Shown piece after piece: positions 17,565 through 26,225 of a stretch of 64,000 bases of DNA. The notes beneath the pieces are model-generated. The model saw only the letters and a list, made by a program, of their open reading frames with translations, searched no databases and was not told the DNA's origin. Made by a program: the position numbers and the translations under genes. This stretch comes from Porphyromonas uenonis 60-3. Lineage in GTDB: Bacteria; Bacteroidota; Bacteroidia; Bacteroidales; Porphyromonadaceae. Numbering within the stretch: the stretch's first letter is position 1; the number at the start of each line of letters is the position of its first letter. Location: positions 28,555 through 92,554 of the forward strand of contig NZ_ACLR01000170.1 in NCBI RefSeq assembly GCF_000174775.1, in the 5' to 3' direction.

Positions 17565-18284
17565 TTACGACTGAGGCATCAAGATGTCGAGCAACTCTTT
17601 GACCCCTTGCGTGGCAACCTTCTGAATGTGTGTGACATGAGCGATGCCGTGCGTATTGACCTCTTTGGGATCAATGAGGTAGATGGGAGTCCCGTTGGGA
17701 ACGTAAGCGAGGAGGCTCGCAGCGGGGTAGACATTGAGCGAGGTGCCGACGACCACCATAATGTCTGCCTGGCTTGCCTCACGGATGGCTGGCTCGATCA
17801 TGGGGACTGCCTCGCCAAACCATACAATAAAAGGTCTCAGCTGCGACCCGTCGGGAGCGAGATCGCCCACATGCAGGTCGGGATGCTTGGGATCGACGGG
17901 GTAAGTCTTCTGGGTATTGCGCACGGAGCAGTTTTTCATCAACTCGCCATGGAGGTGGATCACTTTGCTGCTGCCAGCACGCTCGTGGAGGTTGTCCACA
18001 TTTTGCGTCACGACGGTCACATCGTACTGACGCTCCAGCTCGGCCAGTCCATAGTGTGCCGCATTGGGCTCGCAGCCTACATAGTCACGACGACGAGCAT
18101 TGTAAAAGTCTAGCACCAACTGAGGATTGCGTACGAAGCCCTCGATGGAGGCTACGTCCTGGACGGGGTAGTTCTCCCACAGCCCGTCACTATCTCTAAA
18201 GGTGGATATGCCACTCTCGGCACTGACGCCAGCACCGGTGAGGATGACCAGCTTGCGCTTCGCTTGATTGCTTGGATTAGTCAT
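17565..18284 (-). CDS. cobB: NAD-dependent protein deacylase, sirtuin (class III-like)
   Basis: A 239-residue Sir2 protein with all NAD-binding motifs: LTGAGVSAESGISTFRD, TQNVDNLHERAG and HLHGE with the catalytic His. YNAR at about 58-61 occupies the YxxR position that in class III sirtuins (SIRT5, E. coli CobB) reads succinyl/malonyl groups, so acidic acyl-lysines are likely substrates. The zinc-ribbon cysteines are not there. Between HLHGE and RPFIVWFGE only one Cys remains, so the small domain must fold without the usual Zn2+. It lies within the tadA-ftsE gene run. Confidence 0.88.
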   Translation of the reverse strand: MTNPSNQAKRKLVILTGAGVSAESGISTFRDSDGLWENYPVQDVASIEGFVRNPQLVLDFYNARRRDYVGCEPNAAHYGLAELERQYDVTVVTQNVDNLHERAGSSKVIHLHGELMKNCSVRNTQKTYPVDPKHPDLHVGDLAPDGSQLRPFIVWFGEAVPMIEPAIREASQADIMVVVGTSLNVYPAASLLAYVPNGTPIYLIDPKEVNTHGIAHVTHIQKVATQGVKELLDILMPQS

Positions 18285-18325
18285 AGTGTCTGTCTTTTTT
18301 ATAGTGTGCGCCTAAGGTACGAAAC

Positions 18326-18940
18326 TTATTTCTCAAGGTCAAATAAGGGCTCGGGCTGCAAGAGTTGAAAGCCCTGTCGGTGTAATGGACAGGAGCCGTG
18401 CTGGCGGATCCCCTCACGGTGCTGCGCTGTCGGGTAACCTTTGTTTTGCTCCCAGCCGTAGTGCGGGTATTCTAGCGCTTGCTGTGTCATATACTCGTCT
18501 CGGTGCGTCTTGGCAAGGATAGAGGCGGCAGCGATGGCTAGATAGCGGTCGTCGCCCTTGACGATGGTGTGGTACTCAACCTCGTCGGGGCGTGGGTCGT
18601 AGTAGTTACCATCGATGAGCAGACGCTCCGGTGTGCAGGACAAAGCCTCGATGGCGCGCTGCATGGCAAGCATAGAGGCATGGAGGATGTTGATCTGCTG
18701 GATCTCCTGAACGGTTGCCACGCCCACGGCCCACGCTGTGGCGTGCTCCTCGATGAAGTGGCGTAGCTCTTCGCGTTGCTTTGCGGTGAGCTTCTTACTA
18801 TCTCGCAGATGCGGGTGGTCTAGCGTGTCGGGCCAGATGACTGCTGCCGCGTAGAGGTCGCCAGCGAGGGCTCCTCGTCCAGCCTCGTCACAGCCGCACT
18901 CGATGAGTCCGTCCGATGCGTAGCGATGTAGTAAGGACAT
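18326..18940 (-). CDS. rnhB: Ribonuclease HII
   Basis: A 204-residue RNase HII cleaving RNA in RNA-DNA hybrids and misincorporated ribonucleotides. The catalytic DEAGRGALAGDLYAAAVIW motif lies near the N-terminus, with the further acidic residues in LLIDGNYY and ILAKTHRDEYM. I chose the ATG at 18940; a GTG two codons upstream is possible. It starts 8 bp after the sufS stop. Confidence 0.94.
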   Translation of the reverse strand: MSLLHRYASDGLIECGCDEAGRGALAGDLYAAAVIWPDTLDHPHLRDSKKLTAKQREELRHFIEEHATAWAVGVATVQEIQQINILHASMLAMQRAIEALSCTPERLLIDGNYYDPRPDEVEYHTIVKGDDRYLAIAAASILAKTHRDEYMTQQALEYPHYGWEQNKGYPTAQHREGIRQHGSCPLHRQGFQLLQPEPLFDLEK

Positions 18941-18948
18941 AGCCACCT

Positions 18949-20175
18949 TTAGCCTAGCATGGTGAGCGCACGGTGTAGCGCTTTCGCAAAGATCTCTAGA
19001 TCCTCGTGCGTGTTGTACAGACCGAGGGAAGCTCTGATCGTGGCGTGGTGTCCCATACCCTCGATGAGCGGGATGGCGCAGTGATGGCCCGTGCGGAGTG
19101 CTACACCCTGCTGGTCTAGGAGCAGACCGAGATCGTAAGCGTGTGCCTGATGGCTGATGAAGGTGACGACGGCTCCCTTGCTAGGGGCGGTACCGAGGAT
19201 CTCAAGCGAAGGCTCCTGACTGATGATCTGCGTGAGATGCTCTAGGAGCTCGGTCTCGTAAGCGTGGATGCGGTCCAGGCCTATAGCGGAGATGTACTCA
19301 ACGGCTGTGGCGAAGGCGTGCGAGCCGATGAAGTCGGGCGTACCTGCCTCAAACTTGTACGGCAGTTCGTTGAAGGTGGTCTCCTCAAAGGATACGTGCT
19401 CGATCATTTCGCCACCATACTGGTAGGGCGGTATCTGCTCAAGGAGCTTGCGCCGTCCCCATACGATGCCAATGCCTGTGGGGCCGTACACTTTGTGAGA
19501 TGAGCAGACGTAAGCGTCGATGCCGAGCTCCTGCACATTGACCGACATGTGGGGCGCGGACTGTGCTCCATCGACGATGATGATGGCGCCTTTGTCGTGG
19601 GCCAGACGAGCTAGCTGTGCGATAGGATTGACCGTGCCGAGGACGTTGCTCACATGTGCCACGGAGACGATCTTAGTGCGGTCGGAGAGTAGCGCCTCAA
19701 AGGCGGGGAGGTCCAGCGAACCGTCCTCTAGAAGCGGAGCGACACGCAGATGCGCTCCTTTGCGTAGGCAGAGCTGTTGCCACGGCACGAGGTTAGCGTG
19801 GTGCTCCATGGCGGTGATGAGCACTTCGTCATCGGGACCGACGAGCGTTTCGCCAGCCGTAGAGGCTAGCAGGTTGAGCCCTTCGGTGGTGCCACGTGTG
19901 AAGATTACTTCGTTAGGGTCGGACGCACCGATGAAGTGTGCCAGCGTGGCACGCGCAGCTTCGTGACGATCGGTCGCCTCACGGCTAAGTTGGTAGACGC
20001 CTCTGTGGACGTTGGCGTTGTATCGTGTGTAGCCCTCGGTGATAGCATCGATGACCACTTGGGGCTTTTGTGTAGTGGCACCGCTGTCTAGGTAGACCCA
20101 GCCAGGCTGCGCTGAGGCGTAGTGCTGTATGAGCGGGAAGTCTAGACGATATGAGGAGAGGTCTGTGGAAGACAT
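18949..20175 (-). CDS. sufS: Cysteine desulfurase SufS
   Basis: A 408-residue group II PLP-dependent cysteine desulfurase giving persulfide sulfur for Fe-S clusters. The start MSSTDLSSYRLDFPLIQ was chosen because a further upstream ATG would run into menA. The PLP lysine lies in SSHKVYGPTGIG, PLP-phosphate contacts in TRGTTEGLN, and the active-site Cys in RTGHHCAIP. No other suf genes are in the window. Its supply may serve the ferredoxin-dependent enzymes and the thiamine radical-SAM enzymes. Confidence 0.92.
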   Translation of the reverse strand: MSSTDLSSYRLDFPLIQHYASAQPGWVYLDSGATTQKPQVVIDAITEGYTRYNANVHRGVYQLSREATDRHEAARATLAHFIGASDPNEVIFTRGTTEGLNLLASTAGETLVGPDDEVLITAMEHHANLVPWQQLCLRKGAHLRVAPLLEDGSLDLPAFEALLSDRTKIVSVAHVSNVLGTVNPIAQLARLAHDKGAIIIVDGAQSAPHMSVNVQELGIDAYVCSSHKVYGPTGIGIVWGRRKLLEQIPPYQYGGEMIEHVSFEETTFNELPYKFEAGTPDFIGSHAFATAVEYISAIGLDRIHAYETELLEHLTQIISQEPSLEILGTAPSKGAVVTFISHQAHAYDLGLLLDQQGVALRTGHHCAIPLIEGMGHHATIRASLGLYNTHEDLEIFAKALHRALTMLG

Positions 20176-20197
20176 AAGGATAAGAGAAATGTTTTGA

Positions 20198-21079
20198 CTA
20201 AAGCAACAGCCCGTCAATCAGATAGGCTGCTATATGTACGACGGCTAGCAAGACGACCCCTAGGGAGGTGCGCCTGAGCACAGCGTTGAGCTGGCTGCCA
20301 GTCACATGGATCATCTGACGGTATACGGATAGCGCGTAGAGAAGGTAGGGGAGGAGTAGGACGATGCCCCAGATGTTTCCCTTGAAGGCAACGATGGAGA
20401 GGAGCCATGCGAGGAGTATGTTGGCCAAGTAAAACTTCGGGGCGAACTCTTGGCCGAGACGTACGATGCTCGTTCGCTTATTGTTTTTGCGATCCTCCTC
20501 GTAGTCTCGGTAGTTGTTGACCACAAGGATATTGACCGCCACCGCTCCCATGGCTGTTGCCACGAGAAAGCTCTGTGTCGTGACCGCTCCTGTCAGCAGG
20601 TAGTAAGTGGTTATCACAGCGACCCAGCCGTAGAAGGTCATCACCGCCACGTCACCTAGCCCAAGGTAAGCGAGCGGGAAGGGGCCACCTGTGTACATCC
20701 AGGCGAAGAGTATGATGAGCGCCCCGAGGAGTAGTAGCCATGGGCTAGTCAGCAGGCAAAGGGTCACCCCCGACACGGCTGCGATGAGCCCCCAAAAGAG
20801 AGCCACCCCGATGATGTCACGCTCTCGCAATTGACCCGAAGCGAGCGGACGGCTAAAGCCTACGCGCTCCTCGCCATCAGCGCCACGCTTGAAGTCGTAG
20901 TAGTCGTTGCAACAGTTCGAAAAGGATTGCGCCGACAGCCCCACGACAAGGCAGAGCGTCCCGATGAGCCAGTTAGAGTCGCCCTGTAACCAAGCCAAAG
21001 CGATGGCAACGGCTATCGGTGCTAGCGAAGCTGGCCAACTGTACGGTCGTGAGACCGAGATGAATTGCTTGAGGGTCAT
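20198..21079 (-). CDS. menA: 1,4-dihydroxy-2-naphthoate polyprenyltransferase MenA
   Basis: A 293-residue UbiA-family membrane prenyltransferase that makes demethylmenaquinone. The first Asp-rich motif is NCCNDYYDFKRGADGEER and the second is NNYRDYEEDRKNNKRT. About eight hydrophobic segments run through the protein. It lies 33 bp after lysC and 22 bp before sufS. The thioesterase fused to the HAD domain at 2.5 kb might serve the preceding DHNA-CoA step. Confidence 0.93.
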   Translation of the reverse strand: MTLKQFISVSRPYSWPASLAPIAVAIALAWLQGDSNWLIGTLCLVVGLSAQSFSNCCNDYYDFKRGADGEERVGFSRPLASGQLRERDIIGVALFWGLIAAVSGVTLCLLTSPWLLLLGALIILFAWMYTGGPFPLAYLGLGDVAVMTFYGWVAVITTYYLLTGAVTTQSFLVATAMGAVAVNILVVNNYRDYEEDRKNNKRTSIVRLGQEFAPKFYLANILLAWLLSIVAFKGNIWGIVLLLPYLLYALSVYRQMIHVTGSQLNAVLRRTSLGVVLLAVVHIAAYLIDGLLL

Positions 21080-21112
21080 AACGTAGAGCGAGTGTCTCCA
21101 GGCTACACTTTA

Positions 21113-22489
21113 TTATAGTACCTCTGGTCCTGGCGTACGCAGATGAGCGAAGAGGTGATCCGAGAGATAGACCATCGCACGCTTCTTCTCTTCCGTTGCG
21201 ATGACTAGGTCAATGCTGTTGCTGCTAGTCCCATAACAGATAAGCCGTACAGCGACATCGTCCACCGCCTCGAGGATACGCGCCTCAAAGCCTATGCGAT
21301 GCCAACCCATATCTCCGACAATTGCCAGGATCGAGAGGTCGCTCTGCACGGAGCCCTCTGCCCAGGGAGTCATCTCCTTGATCAACGTATCTATAGCCCC
21401 CGAGTCCTCCTCCGTGACGATGACGTAGCCATCGCCCGAAGCCATCAAGATGTCCGGCTCTATGTGCAGACGGTGCATAGCCTCCGTCAGCGTAATGAGG
21501 AATTGCCCCGTAGAGACGTCGCTATTGCTCAGATGTTTCAGCAGAAGCGTCACGACACACATCCCGTCCTTTGCCGAGATTGCTTTGATCATATCTCTGT
21601 TTGTCACATGAGATATGAGCGTGCCAGGGGCCGAGGGGTCGAGCGTGTTGAGCAGTCGCACTGGGATACCCGCACGTCGTGCTGGCTCGATGCAAGCAGG
21701 GTGCAATATCTTAGCACCGCAACGCGCTAGCTCGGCTGCCTCGCCAAAGCTCAGACGACGCACTGGCGACGTCATATTGACCACCCGCGGATCGTTGTTG
21801 TGTAGCCCGTCAATGTCGGTCCATATCTGTATCTCCTCAGCTTGTACCGCCTCGCCAATGAGCGTAGCGCTGTAGTCGCTTCCGCCACGACGTAGGTTGT
21901 CCACCTCGCCGAAAGCGTTGCGACAGATGTACCCCTCCGTGAGAAAGAGCGCCTCCGCATCGCGCACCCCCTCGACCATCGGACGCAACCGCTGAGCGAT
22001 GTACTCGATGTCTGGTCGTCCCTCGTGAGTAATGCGCATGAAGTCTAGCGCCAAGAGCTTGTGCGGTGTGATCCCCTCGTAGAGCTGTAGCGTGAGCGCC
22101 ATCAGAGCGGTACACATCATCTCTCCGCAGGCGAGGATCTGCTTCTCGTCGTTGTGGGTAAAAGCCTCGTTGAGCGTCTGTAGCAAGAGGCTATCCAAGA
22201 TTGGGGTCAAAGCCTCCTCCGCCAGTTGCTGGTGTAGCTCATGCCCCGCAAAAAGCTCCGGCACCACATTGTCTATGTAGCGGCTGCGGAGCATCTCCAC
22301 ATGACGGGTCGCACGGTCACGCTCGCCAGAGGTAATCAGCTGCGTCAGCGTCACGAGATCGTTCGTCGTGCCTGCCATAGCCGAGAGTACCAGCGTCTTG
22401 CGCCCTGGTATACATGCCACTAGATGCGCTACCGAGCGTATGCGATCTGGTGAACCGACAGAGGTGCCGCCAAACTTCAGTACGATCAT
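21113..22489 (-). CDS. lysC: Aspartate kinase
   Basis: A 458-residue monofunctional aspartokinase, first step to lysine, threonine, methionine and diaminopimelate. It starts with MIVLKFGGTSVGSPDRI and has the kinase motif LTEGYICRNAFGEVDNLRRGGSDYS cut at the catalytic GGSD (about residue 228-231). The C-terminal third is two ACT domains (SNSDVSTGQFLITLTE, ILAIVGDMG), expected to bind a feedback amino acid. Its ATG overlaps the ftsE stop by 4 bp, so the two are translationally coupled. Confidence 0.94.
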   Translation of the reverse strand: MIVLKFGGTSVGSPDRIRSVAHLVACIPGRKTLVLSAMAGTTNDLVTLTQLITSGERDRATRHVEMLRSRYIDNVVPELFAGHELHQQLAEEALTPILDSLLLQTLNEAFTHNDEKQILACGEMMCTALMALTLQLYEGITPHKLLALDFMRITHEGRPDIEYIAQRLRPMVEGVRDAEALFLTEGYICRNAFGEVDNLRRGGSDYSATLIGEAVQAEEIQIWTDIDGLHNNDPRVVNMTSPVRRLSFGEAAELARCGAKILHPACIEPARRAGIPVRLLNTLDPSAPGTLISHVTNRDMIKAISAKDGMCVVTLLLKHLSNSDVSTGQFLITLTEAMHRLHIEPDILMASGDGYVIVTEEDSGAIDTLIKEMTPWAEGSVQSDLSILAIVGDMGWHRIGFEARILEAVDDVAVRLICYGTSSNSIDLVIATEEKKRAMVYLSDHLFAHLRTPGPEVL

Positions 22490-23235
22490 AGCGCTACTTC
22501 AATAGGATCTGTAAAAGGCTCAGAGCTAGTTCCCTCAACTTGCTCTAGGGTAGGGGATAAGTCAATGCGCTCCAGCGTACGACTCTCCAGGTTGATATGG
22601 TATCTCGTAGCGGGTAGCTCCTGTATGAGCGTCTCATTGTGCGTGCTCATCAGCACTGCTACGCCCTCCTTAGCCAGGGACTGGATCAGTTGACCGATCA
22701 GTAGCGACGTCTCACTGTCTAGTCCCGTCGTAGGCTCATCAAGTAGGATCAGACGTGGACGTACGACTAGGGCACGCGCTATGCAGATACGCTCAGCCTC
22801 GCCACCGCTCAGCTCGTGCGGGTACTTGTAGTGCTTGCCCTCCATGCCGACCTGCTTCAGCGCCTCCTCGATACGCATAGCACGCTGCTCTCGCTTTTTC
22901 ACTCCCACAGCACGCAAGACGAAGTCTAGGTTGCCCTGCACCGTGTAGTTATATAGGAGCTGCGCCTGTGACTGGAAGACGATCCCCAGCGAGCGCCTCA
23001 GAGCTTGTCGCTGACGTACGGACATGCGGTGCAGGTTGTAGTCCAGCACTTTAGCGACGCCTCCCTTAGGCGCCAGCTCGCCATAGAGTAGCTCTAGAAG
23101 CGAACTCTTGCCACTCCCCACGGGTCCCGTAAGGTAGGCAAAGTCCCCCGCTTCGAGCGATAGTGTGACGTCTCGTAGTAGTTCATGCTCCTGGCGTGAT
23201 ACCGTGACGCCCTGTAGGTCAATGATCGTACTCAT
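22486..23235 (-). CDS. ftsE: Cell-division ABC ATPase FtsE
   Basis: A 249-residue ATP-binding protein with Walker A GPVGSGKSS, signature LSGGEAERICIARAL, Walker B LILLDEPTTGLD and the H-loop STHNE. The leading GVTVSRQEHELLRDVTLSLEAGDF and the Q-loop region GIVFQSQAQLLYNYTVQGNL agree with FtsE, which with FtsX controls peptidoglycan hydrolases at the septum. ftsX is not next to it. A C-terminal tail of about 25 residues is specific. It could instead serve another lipoprotein/macrolide-type exporter. Confidence 0.8.
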   Translation of the reverse strand: MSTIIDLQGVTVSRQEHELLRDVTLSLEAGDFAYLTGPVGSGKSSLLELLYGELAPKGGVAKVLDYNLHRMSVRQRQALRRSLGIVFQSQAQLLYNYTVQGNLDFVLRAVGVKKREQRAMRIEEALKQVGMEGKHYKYPHELSGGEAERICIARALVVRPRLILLDEPTTGLDSETSLLIGQLIQSLAKEGVAVLMSTHNETLIQELPATRYHINLESRTLERIDLSPTLEQVEGTSSEPFTDPIEVAL

Positions 23236-23261
23236 AAGTGGCTAACGTCTAGATTAAATGT

Positions 23262-23789
23262 TTACTGTAGCGCAAAGCGCAGATACGCCTCGCAGTTTGC
23301 TGGCAACCTCTCGGCGACCGTATCGCTATAAGTATCGTAAAAGGCGTGATGCCCTATATAGTCAGCTCGTGCGAAAGCTGCTAGCCCCTCATATGGTGTG
23401 AGGAAAGTCGCTAGCGTATGCTTTTGAGATCCGCCCTCGCAGAAGTTTGCCTCAGCGCTACCGCATGAGACAGCAACACCGAGCTGACGACCAACCCATG
23501 CGTCGCCCCCCTCACCGAAGGCCCAGCCCTCGCCAAAGACCTCGTCAGTCCACTGCTTCAAGATCGCTGGAGCGGAGTACCAGTAGAGGGGGAACTGTAG
23601 TATCACACGATCGTGACGCTCCACGAGCGCACGCTCATGCGCCACATCTATAGGCGTCCCCGTGGGGTAAGCGTCACAGAGGCTATGTATCGTAGCGTGC
23701 CCCGTGAGCGCCTCCATCCAAGCTTTGTTGATGACAGAGTGCTCCAAGTCGGGGTGCGCTACGATGATCAGCGTATTATGATTCTTCAT
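23262..23789 (-). CDS. NAD(P)H oxidoreductase, flavodoxin-2 family (KefF/MdaB-like)
   Basis: A 175-residue FMN-dependent quinone reductase-like protein. It has the phosphate-binding start LIIVAHPDLEHSVINKAW and the flavodoxin-2 block ILQFPLYWYSAPAILKQWTDEVF, followed by a GW(A)FG(E)GG loop. Such enzymes reduce quinones by two electrons in the cytoplasm. It lies 6 bp after the outer-membrane protein gene. The precise substrate is unknown. Confidence 0.85.
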   Translation of the reverse strand: MKNHNTLIIVAHPDLEHSVINKAWMEALTGHATIHSLCDAYPTGTPIDVAHERALVERHDRVILQFPLYWYSAPAILKQWTDEVFGEGWAFGEGGDAWVGRQLGVAVSCGSAEANFCEGGSQKHTLATFLTPYEGLAAFARADYIGHHAFYDTYSDTVAERLPANCEAYLRFALQ

Positions 23790-23795
23790 AAGGAC

Positions 23796-24485
23796 TTAGA
23801 ATGTAAAGCCAGCACCGAGATAGAAGGAGGTATTGCGCATAGCCTTCTGACCAAGCTTCTCTATCTTGGGATCATTCTTCTCAAGCTTCAGTTCATCGAC
23901 GAAGCCCAAGTCAGCACCTAGCATACCGTACCACGAGCCGAAGGTTACCTTAGCCTTAGCACCCAGACCGATGTCGTAGCGCTTGAGCTTGGCGCTATCC
24001 ATTCCGAGGATACCATCCTTGTAGACGTTGTAAGTCTTCTGGATATCGTCTAGGATCTTGCCCTGGCTAACGGTCGCTCCTAGAGCGTAAGCAAAGTAAG
24101 GACCAGCCTCTATGGAGCAACCGATGCGAGGCGTCACGTTCAGGCGCACACCCACGTTGATGGGGATCTGCATATAGTGGCTGTAAACCTTGATGTCGCC
24201 ACTCTTCCCCATCAAGTCGAGGACTGTATACTGATTTCCCTTCATCGCAAGAGATAGTCCCGTGCCGACGTACATCATCTTGCCCACGTTGACATCCAGT
24301 CCAGCACCGAGACGGTAGCCGACGAAAACCTTGTTTTCAGAGACATCTTGGAGAGTCTTGGCTTGTGAAAGGTTAAAGAGCGGAGCTGCGTCAACGTAGA
24401 TACGCAGAGGCATCTGAGCCTGCGCCGTGCCACCGAGAGCGCAGAGCGCCACGAGTGAAAGTAGTAGTGTACGTAGTCTTGTCAT
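23796..24485 (-). CDS. Outer-membrane beta-barrel protein (PorT/OmpW-like size)
   Basis: A 229-residue protein with a signal peptide (LLLSLVALCALGGTAQAQ) and alternating strands ending in FYLGAGFTF, an aromatic C-terminus typical of outer-membrane barrels. Segments such as VGTGLSLAMKGNQYTVLDL and VGVRLNVTPRIGCSIEAGPYF are in the style of the Bacteroidota outer-membrane beta-barrel (PorT-like) family. It heads the long minus-strand gene run. No specific role can be given. Confidence 0.7.
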   Translation of the reverse strand: MTRLRTLLLSLVALCALGGTAQAQMPLRIYVDAAPLFNLSQAKTLQDVSENKVFVGYRLGAGLDVNVGKMMYVGTGLSLAMKGNQYTVLDLMGKSGDIKVYSHYMQIPINVGVRLNVTPRIGCSIEAGPYFAYALGATVSQGKILDDIQKTYNVYKDGILGMDSAKLKRYDIGLGAKAKVTFGSWYGMLGADLGFVDELKLEKNDPKIEKLGQKAMRNTSFYLGAGFTF

Positions 24486-24522
24486 AGTAGTATATGTATA
24501 AGCTAAAGTTGCAATTACTCCT

Positions 24523-24530
24523 CAAAAGTA
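24523..24530 (-). promoter_or_regulatory. -7 box for the barrel-flavodoxin-ftsE... run
   Basis: The minus strand reads TACTTTTG, a match to TAnnTTTG, giving a leader of about 32 nt before 24485. It is the only clear promoter seen for the ten genes down to tadA, although internal promoters cannot be excluded. Confidence 0.5.
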
Positions 24531-24534
24531 CAAC

Positions 24535-24790
24535 AATCTTGCGAGATGAGTAACGATGAGACGTGTACCCCGCCGTGGAAACGCTCGGTCGATACGTGTA
24601 ACCCGCTGTGGGGACGCACGGGAGTGTCTAGCGGGAGGGCGTCCGTTGTAGTACAGCAAGACGTGTGACGGTTGTAGGAACGCTCGGTCGAGCGTCCGTT
24701 GTGTCAAAGCAAGACGTGTAATCCGCCGTATGGACGCACGGGAGTGTCTACAAAGGGTTACACGTCCCGTGTGACCCCCACAACGGGTTA
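24535..24790. repeat. Composite GC-rich repeat block
   Basis: Short units recur inside the block. GCGTCCGTTGT followed by AGCAAGACGTGT occurs twice, GACGCACGGGAGTGTCTA twice, and ACGCTCGGTCGA twice. The last part, CTACAAAGGGTTACACGTC (24748-24766), is found again at 56046-56064 in the arm of the large inverted repeat. No ORF with family support lies here. Confidence 0.7.
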
Positions 24791-24794
24791 CTTG

Positions 24795-24868
24795 TCCGAT
24801 CCCTCCGACCTCTAACCTCTAATCTCTCATCTCTAACCTCTAATTTCTCATCGTCTAACCTCTAACTC
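24795..24868. repeat. Degenerate heptamer array (CTCTAAY)
   Basis: A run of 7-bp units, CTCTAAC, CTCTAAT, CTCTCAT, on the plus strand. Its first 21 bp (24795-24815) are the exact reverse complement of 49481-49501 in another heptamer block, including a unique GGTCGGAGGGATCGGA, so the blocks share ancestry. Confidence 0.75.
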
Positions 24869-24909
24869 CCTCAATGCACTTCGAAACCCTTCGACACCCT
24901 AGACCCCAC

Positions 24910-25092
24910 ACCTCCGAGGAAATCGAAAATCTCCAGGGAGCAAACGAAAATCCTCCACGGAGGCATAAAAAAAATCTTCCGAACTTTGATTTGCTTCTTC
25001 CGAAGTTTCATTTCATTCTTCCGAACTTTTATTTCGGCCCTCCGTGGAGAAAATTCGTTTTCTATCGAGCTATCCGCAATTTCCTCCGTAGG
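24910..25092 (+). mobile_element. MITE-like 180-bp repeat, copy B
   Basis: The left end CCGAGGAAATCGAAAATCTC and the right end (TTTCCTCCGTAGG) are imperfect inverted repeats. Inner arms contain CTCCACGGAGG and CCTCCGTGGAG. The core has three 21-bp units starting TTCCGAA, the last two in common with copy A. It lies just upstream of the defence cassette promoter. Confidence 0.78.
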
Positions 25093-25140
25093 CGACGAAA
25101 ACTAGATCAGTTCGGACACGCTACTCTCTTCTTTTAATGT

Positions 25141-25148
25141 TATCTTTG
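25141..25148 (+). promoter_or_regulatory. -7 box of the defence cassette
   Basis: TATCTTTG matches TAnnTTTG and lies 19 bp before the ATG at 25167. This leader decides against an upstream start at 25137, which would lie before the promoter. Confidence 0.65.
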
Positions 25149-25166
25149 CAGAGTAGTACGACAGCT

Positions 25167-26225
25167 ATGGCACAAAATAAGATTGAGGTAGACATATTAG
25201 AGGACAAGCTCCCCACGTCTCTCCTAGAGATACTCCTGCAGGATCACACTACGGAGAAGAATATCTTTTGGGCTTGCAATGACTATGAGGAGCTCGGGGC
25301 GGGTTACGCCTTTTCCGACCCCATCACCCTAGGCTCTATCCGGGGGGAGCATGGGCGGGTCATCATGCCCCGTGTTATGAAGCATCGTGACCTGAAGCGA
25401 CGTCGTACCAAGGAAAAGGCGGAGATATTTACCCCAGCGTGGGTCTGCAACCTACAGTGTAACTGTGGCGACGATGGGTACCTCGCTGAGGGGAGCAGCT
25501 TCAACTACAATCTAGATGCCGAGGGTCGTGAGTGGGAGGCTACGACTGAGCCTATTCGCTTTGCCGAGGGGGTGACGTGGCAGGACTATATCCTTAGGAC
25601 CTGTATGGAGATCACCTGTGGCGAGGCCCCTTACTTGGCCAGTCGCTACGATGCAGTCACGGGTGAGACGATACCTATATACAAGCGCATCGGGCTCCTC
25701 GACCGCAAGCTACGTGTCGTCGGCGAAAACGTCTCAGACCGTGCCGACTGGCTCGTCTGGGTGACTAAGTCCTTCCAGAGTGTCTACGGCTACGAGTGGC
25801 AGGGGGACAATATCCTCCTAGCTCGTGAGAATATGCTCTACACCTTCATCGAGTACTATCGTGACCGCTGGGGCGAGGAGCCTACGCTGGAGGAGCAGAC
25901 GGAGATCGCAGAGGTCATAGCGTGGAATATTTTCCAGATGGATGGTCTCAAGTTTGTCATCCCTAACTCCTGCCATGAAGAAGTGCAGCACTCAGGTCTA
26001 TTCGAGGCAGATGTCAAGCGTGTCCCTTGTCCTGGCTGTAAGAAGAATGACCCGCTCCTGCACAACGGCATCTATGCCAAGATCAGAGATTGGCAGCAGG
26101 ATGGAGTGCTTCACCTCGTCGATGTCTATCGCCAAGGCAAGGCACGCAATGAGCGTGAAGCAATGGAAGCTAAGAAGGCGGAGGCGGAGCAACGTCAATC
26201 AAAGCAACGTAAGAAGAAGCAATGA
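25167..26225 (+). CDS. Conserved companion protein of the R-M-like cassette
   Basis: A 352-residue protein of a Bacteroidota family that I recall being named 'restriction endonuclease subunit M'; its activity is not established. Visible features are FTPAWVCN (88-95), reminiscent of the FTP motif X of N6-adenine methyltransferases, CGEAPYLASRYD (151-162), GLLDRKLRVV (176-185), WQGDN followed by an aliphatic helix, and a CPGC pair near the C-terminus before a highly charged Lys/Arg/Gln/Glu tail. There is no NPPY and no clear SAM-binding glycine loop, so it may be a degenerate methylase or a DNA-binding partner. The last codons overlap the next gene (ATGA), which indicates coupled translation. 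The start at 25167 is set by the promoter. Confidence 0.75.
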   Translation: MAQNKIEVDILEDKLPTSLLEILLQDHTTEKNIFWACNDYEELGAGYAFSDPITLGSIRGEHGRVIMPRVMKHRDLKRRRTKEKAEIFTPAWVCNLQCNCGDDGYLAEGSSFNYNLDAEGREWEATTEPIRFAEGVTWQDYILRTCMEITCGEAPYLASRYDAVTGETIPIYKRIGLLDRKLRVVGENVSDRADWLVWVTKSFQSVYGYEWQGDNILLARENMLYTFIEYYRDRWGEEPTLEEQTEIAEVIAWNIFQMDGLKFVIPNSCHEEVQHSGLFEADVKRVPCPGCKKNDPLLHNGIYAKIRDWQQDGVLHLVDVYRQGKARNEREAMEAKKAEAEQRQSKQRKKKQ

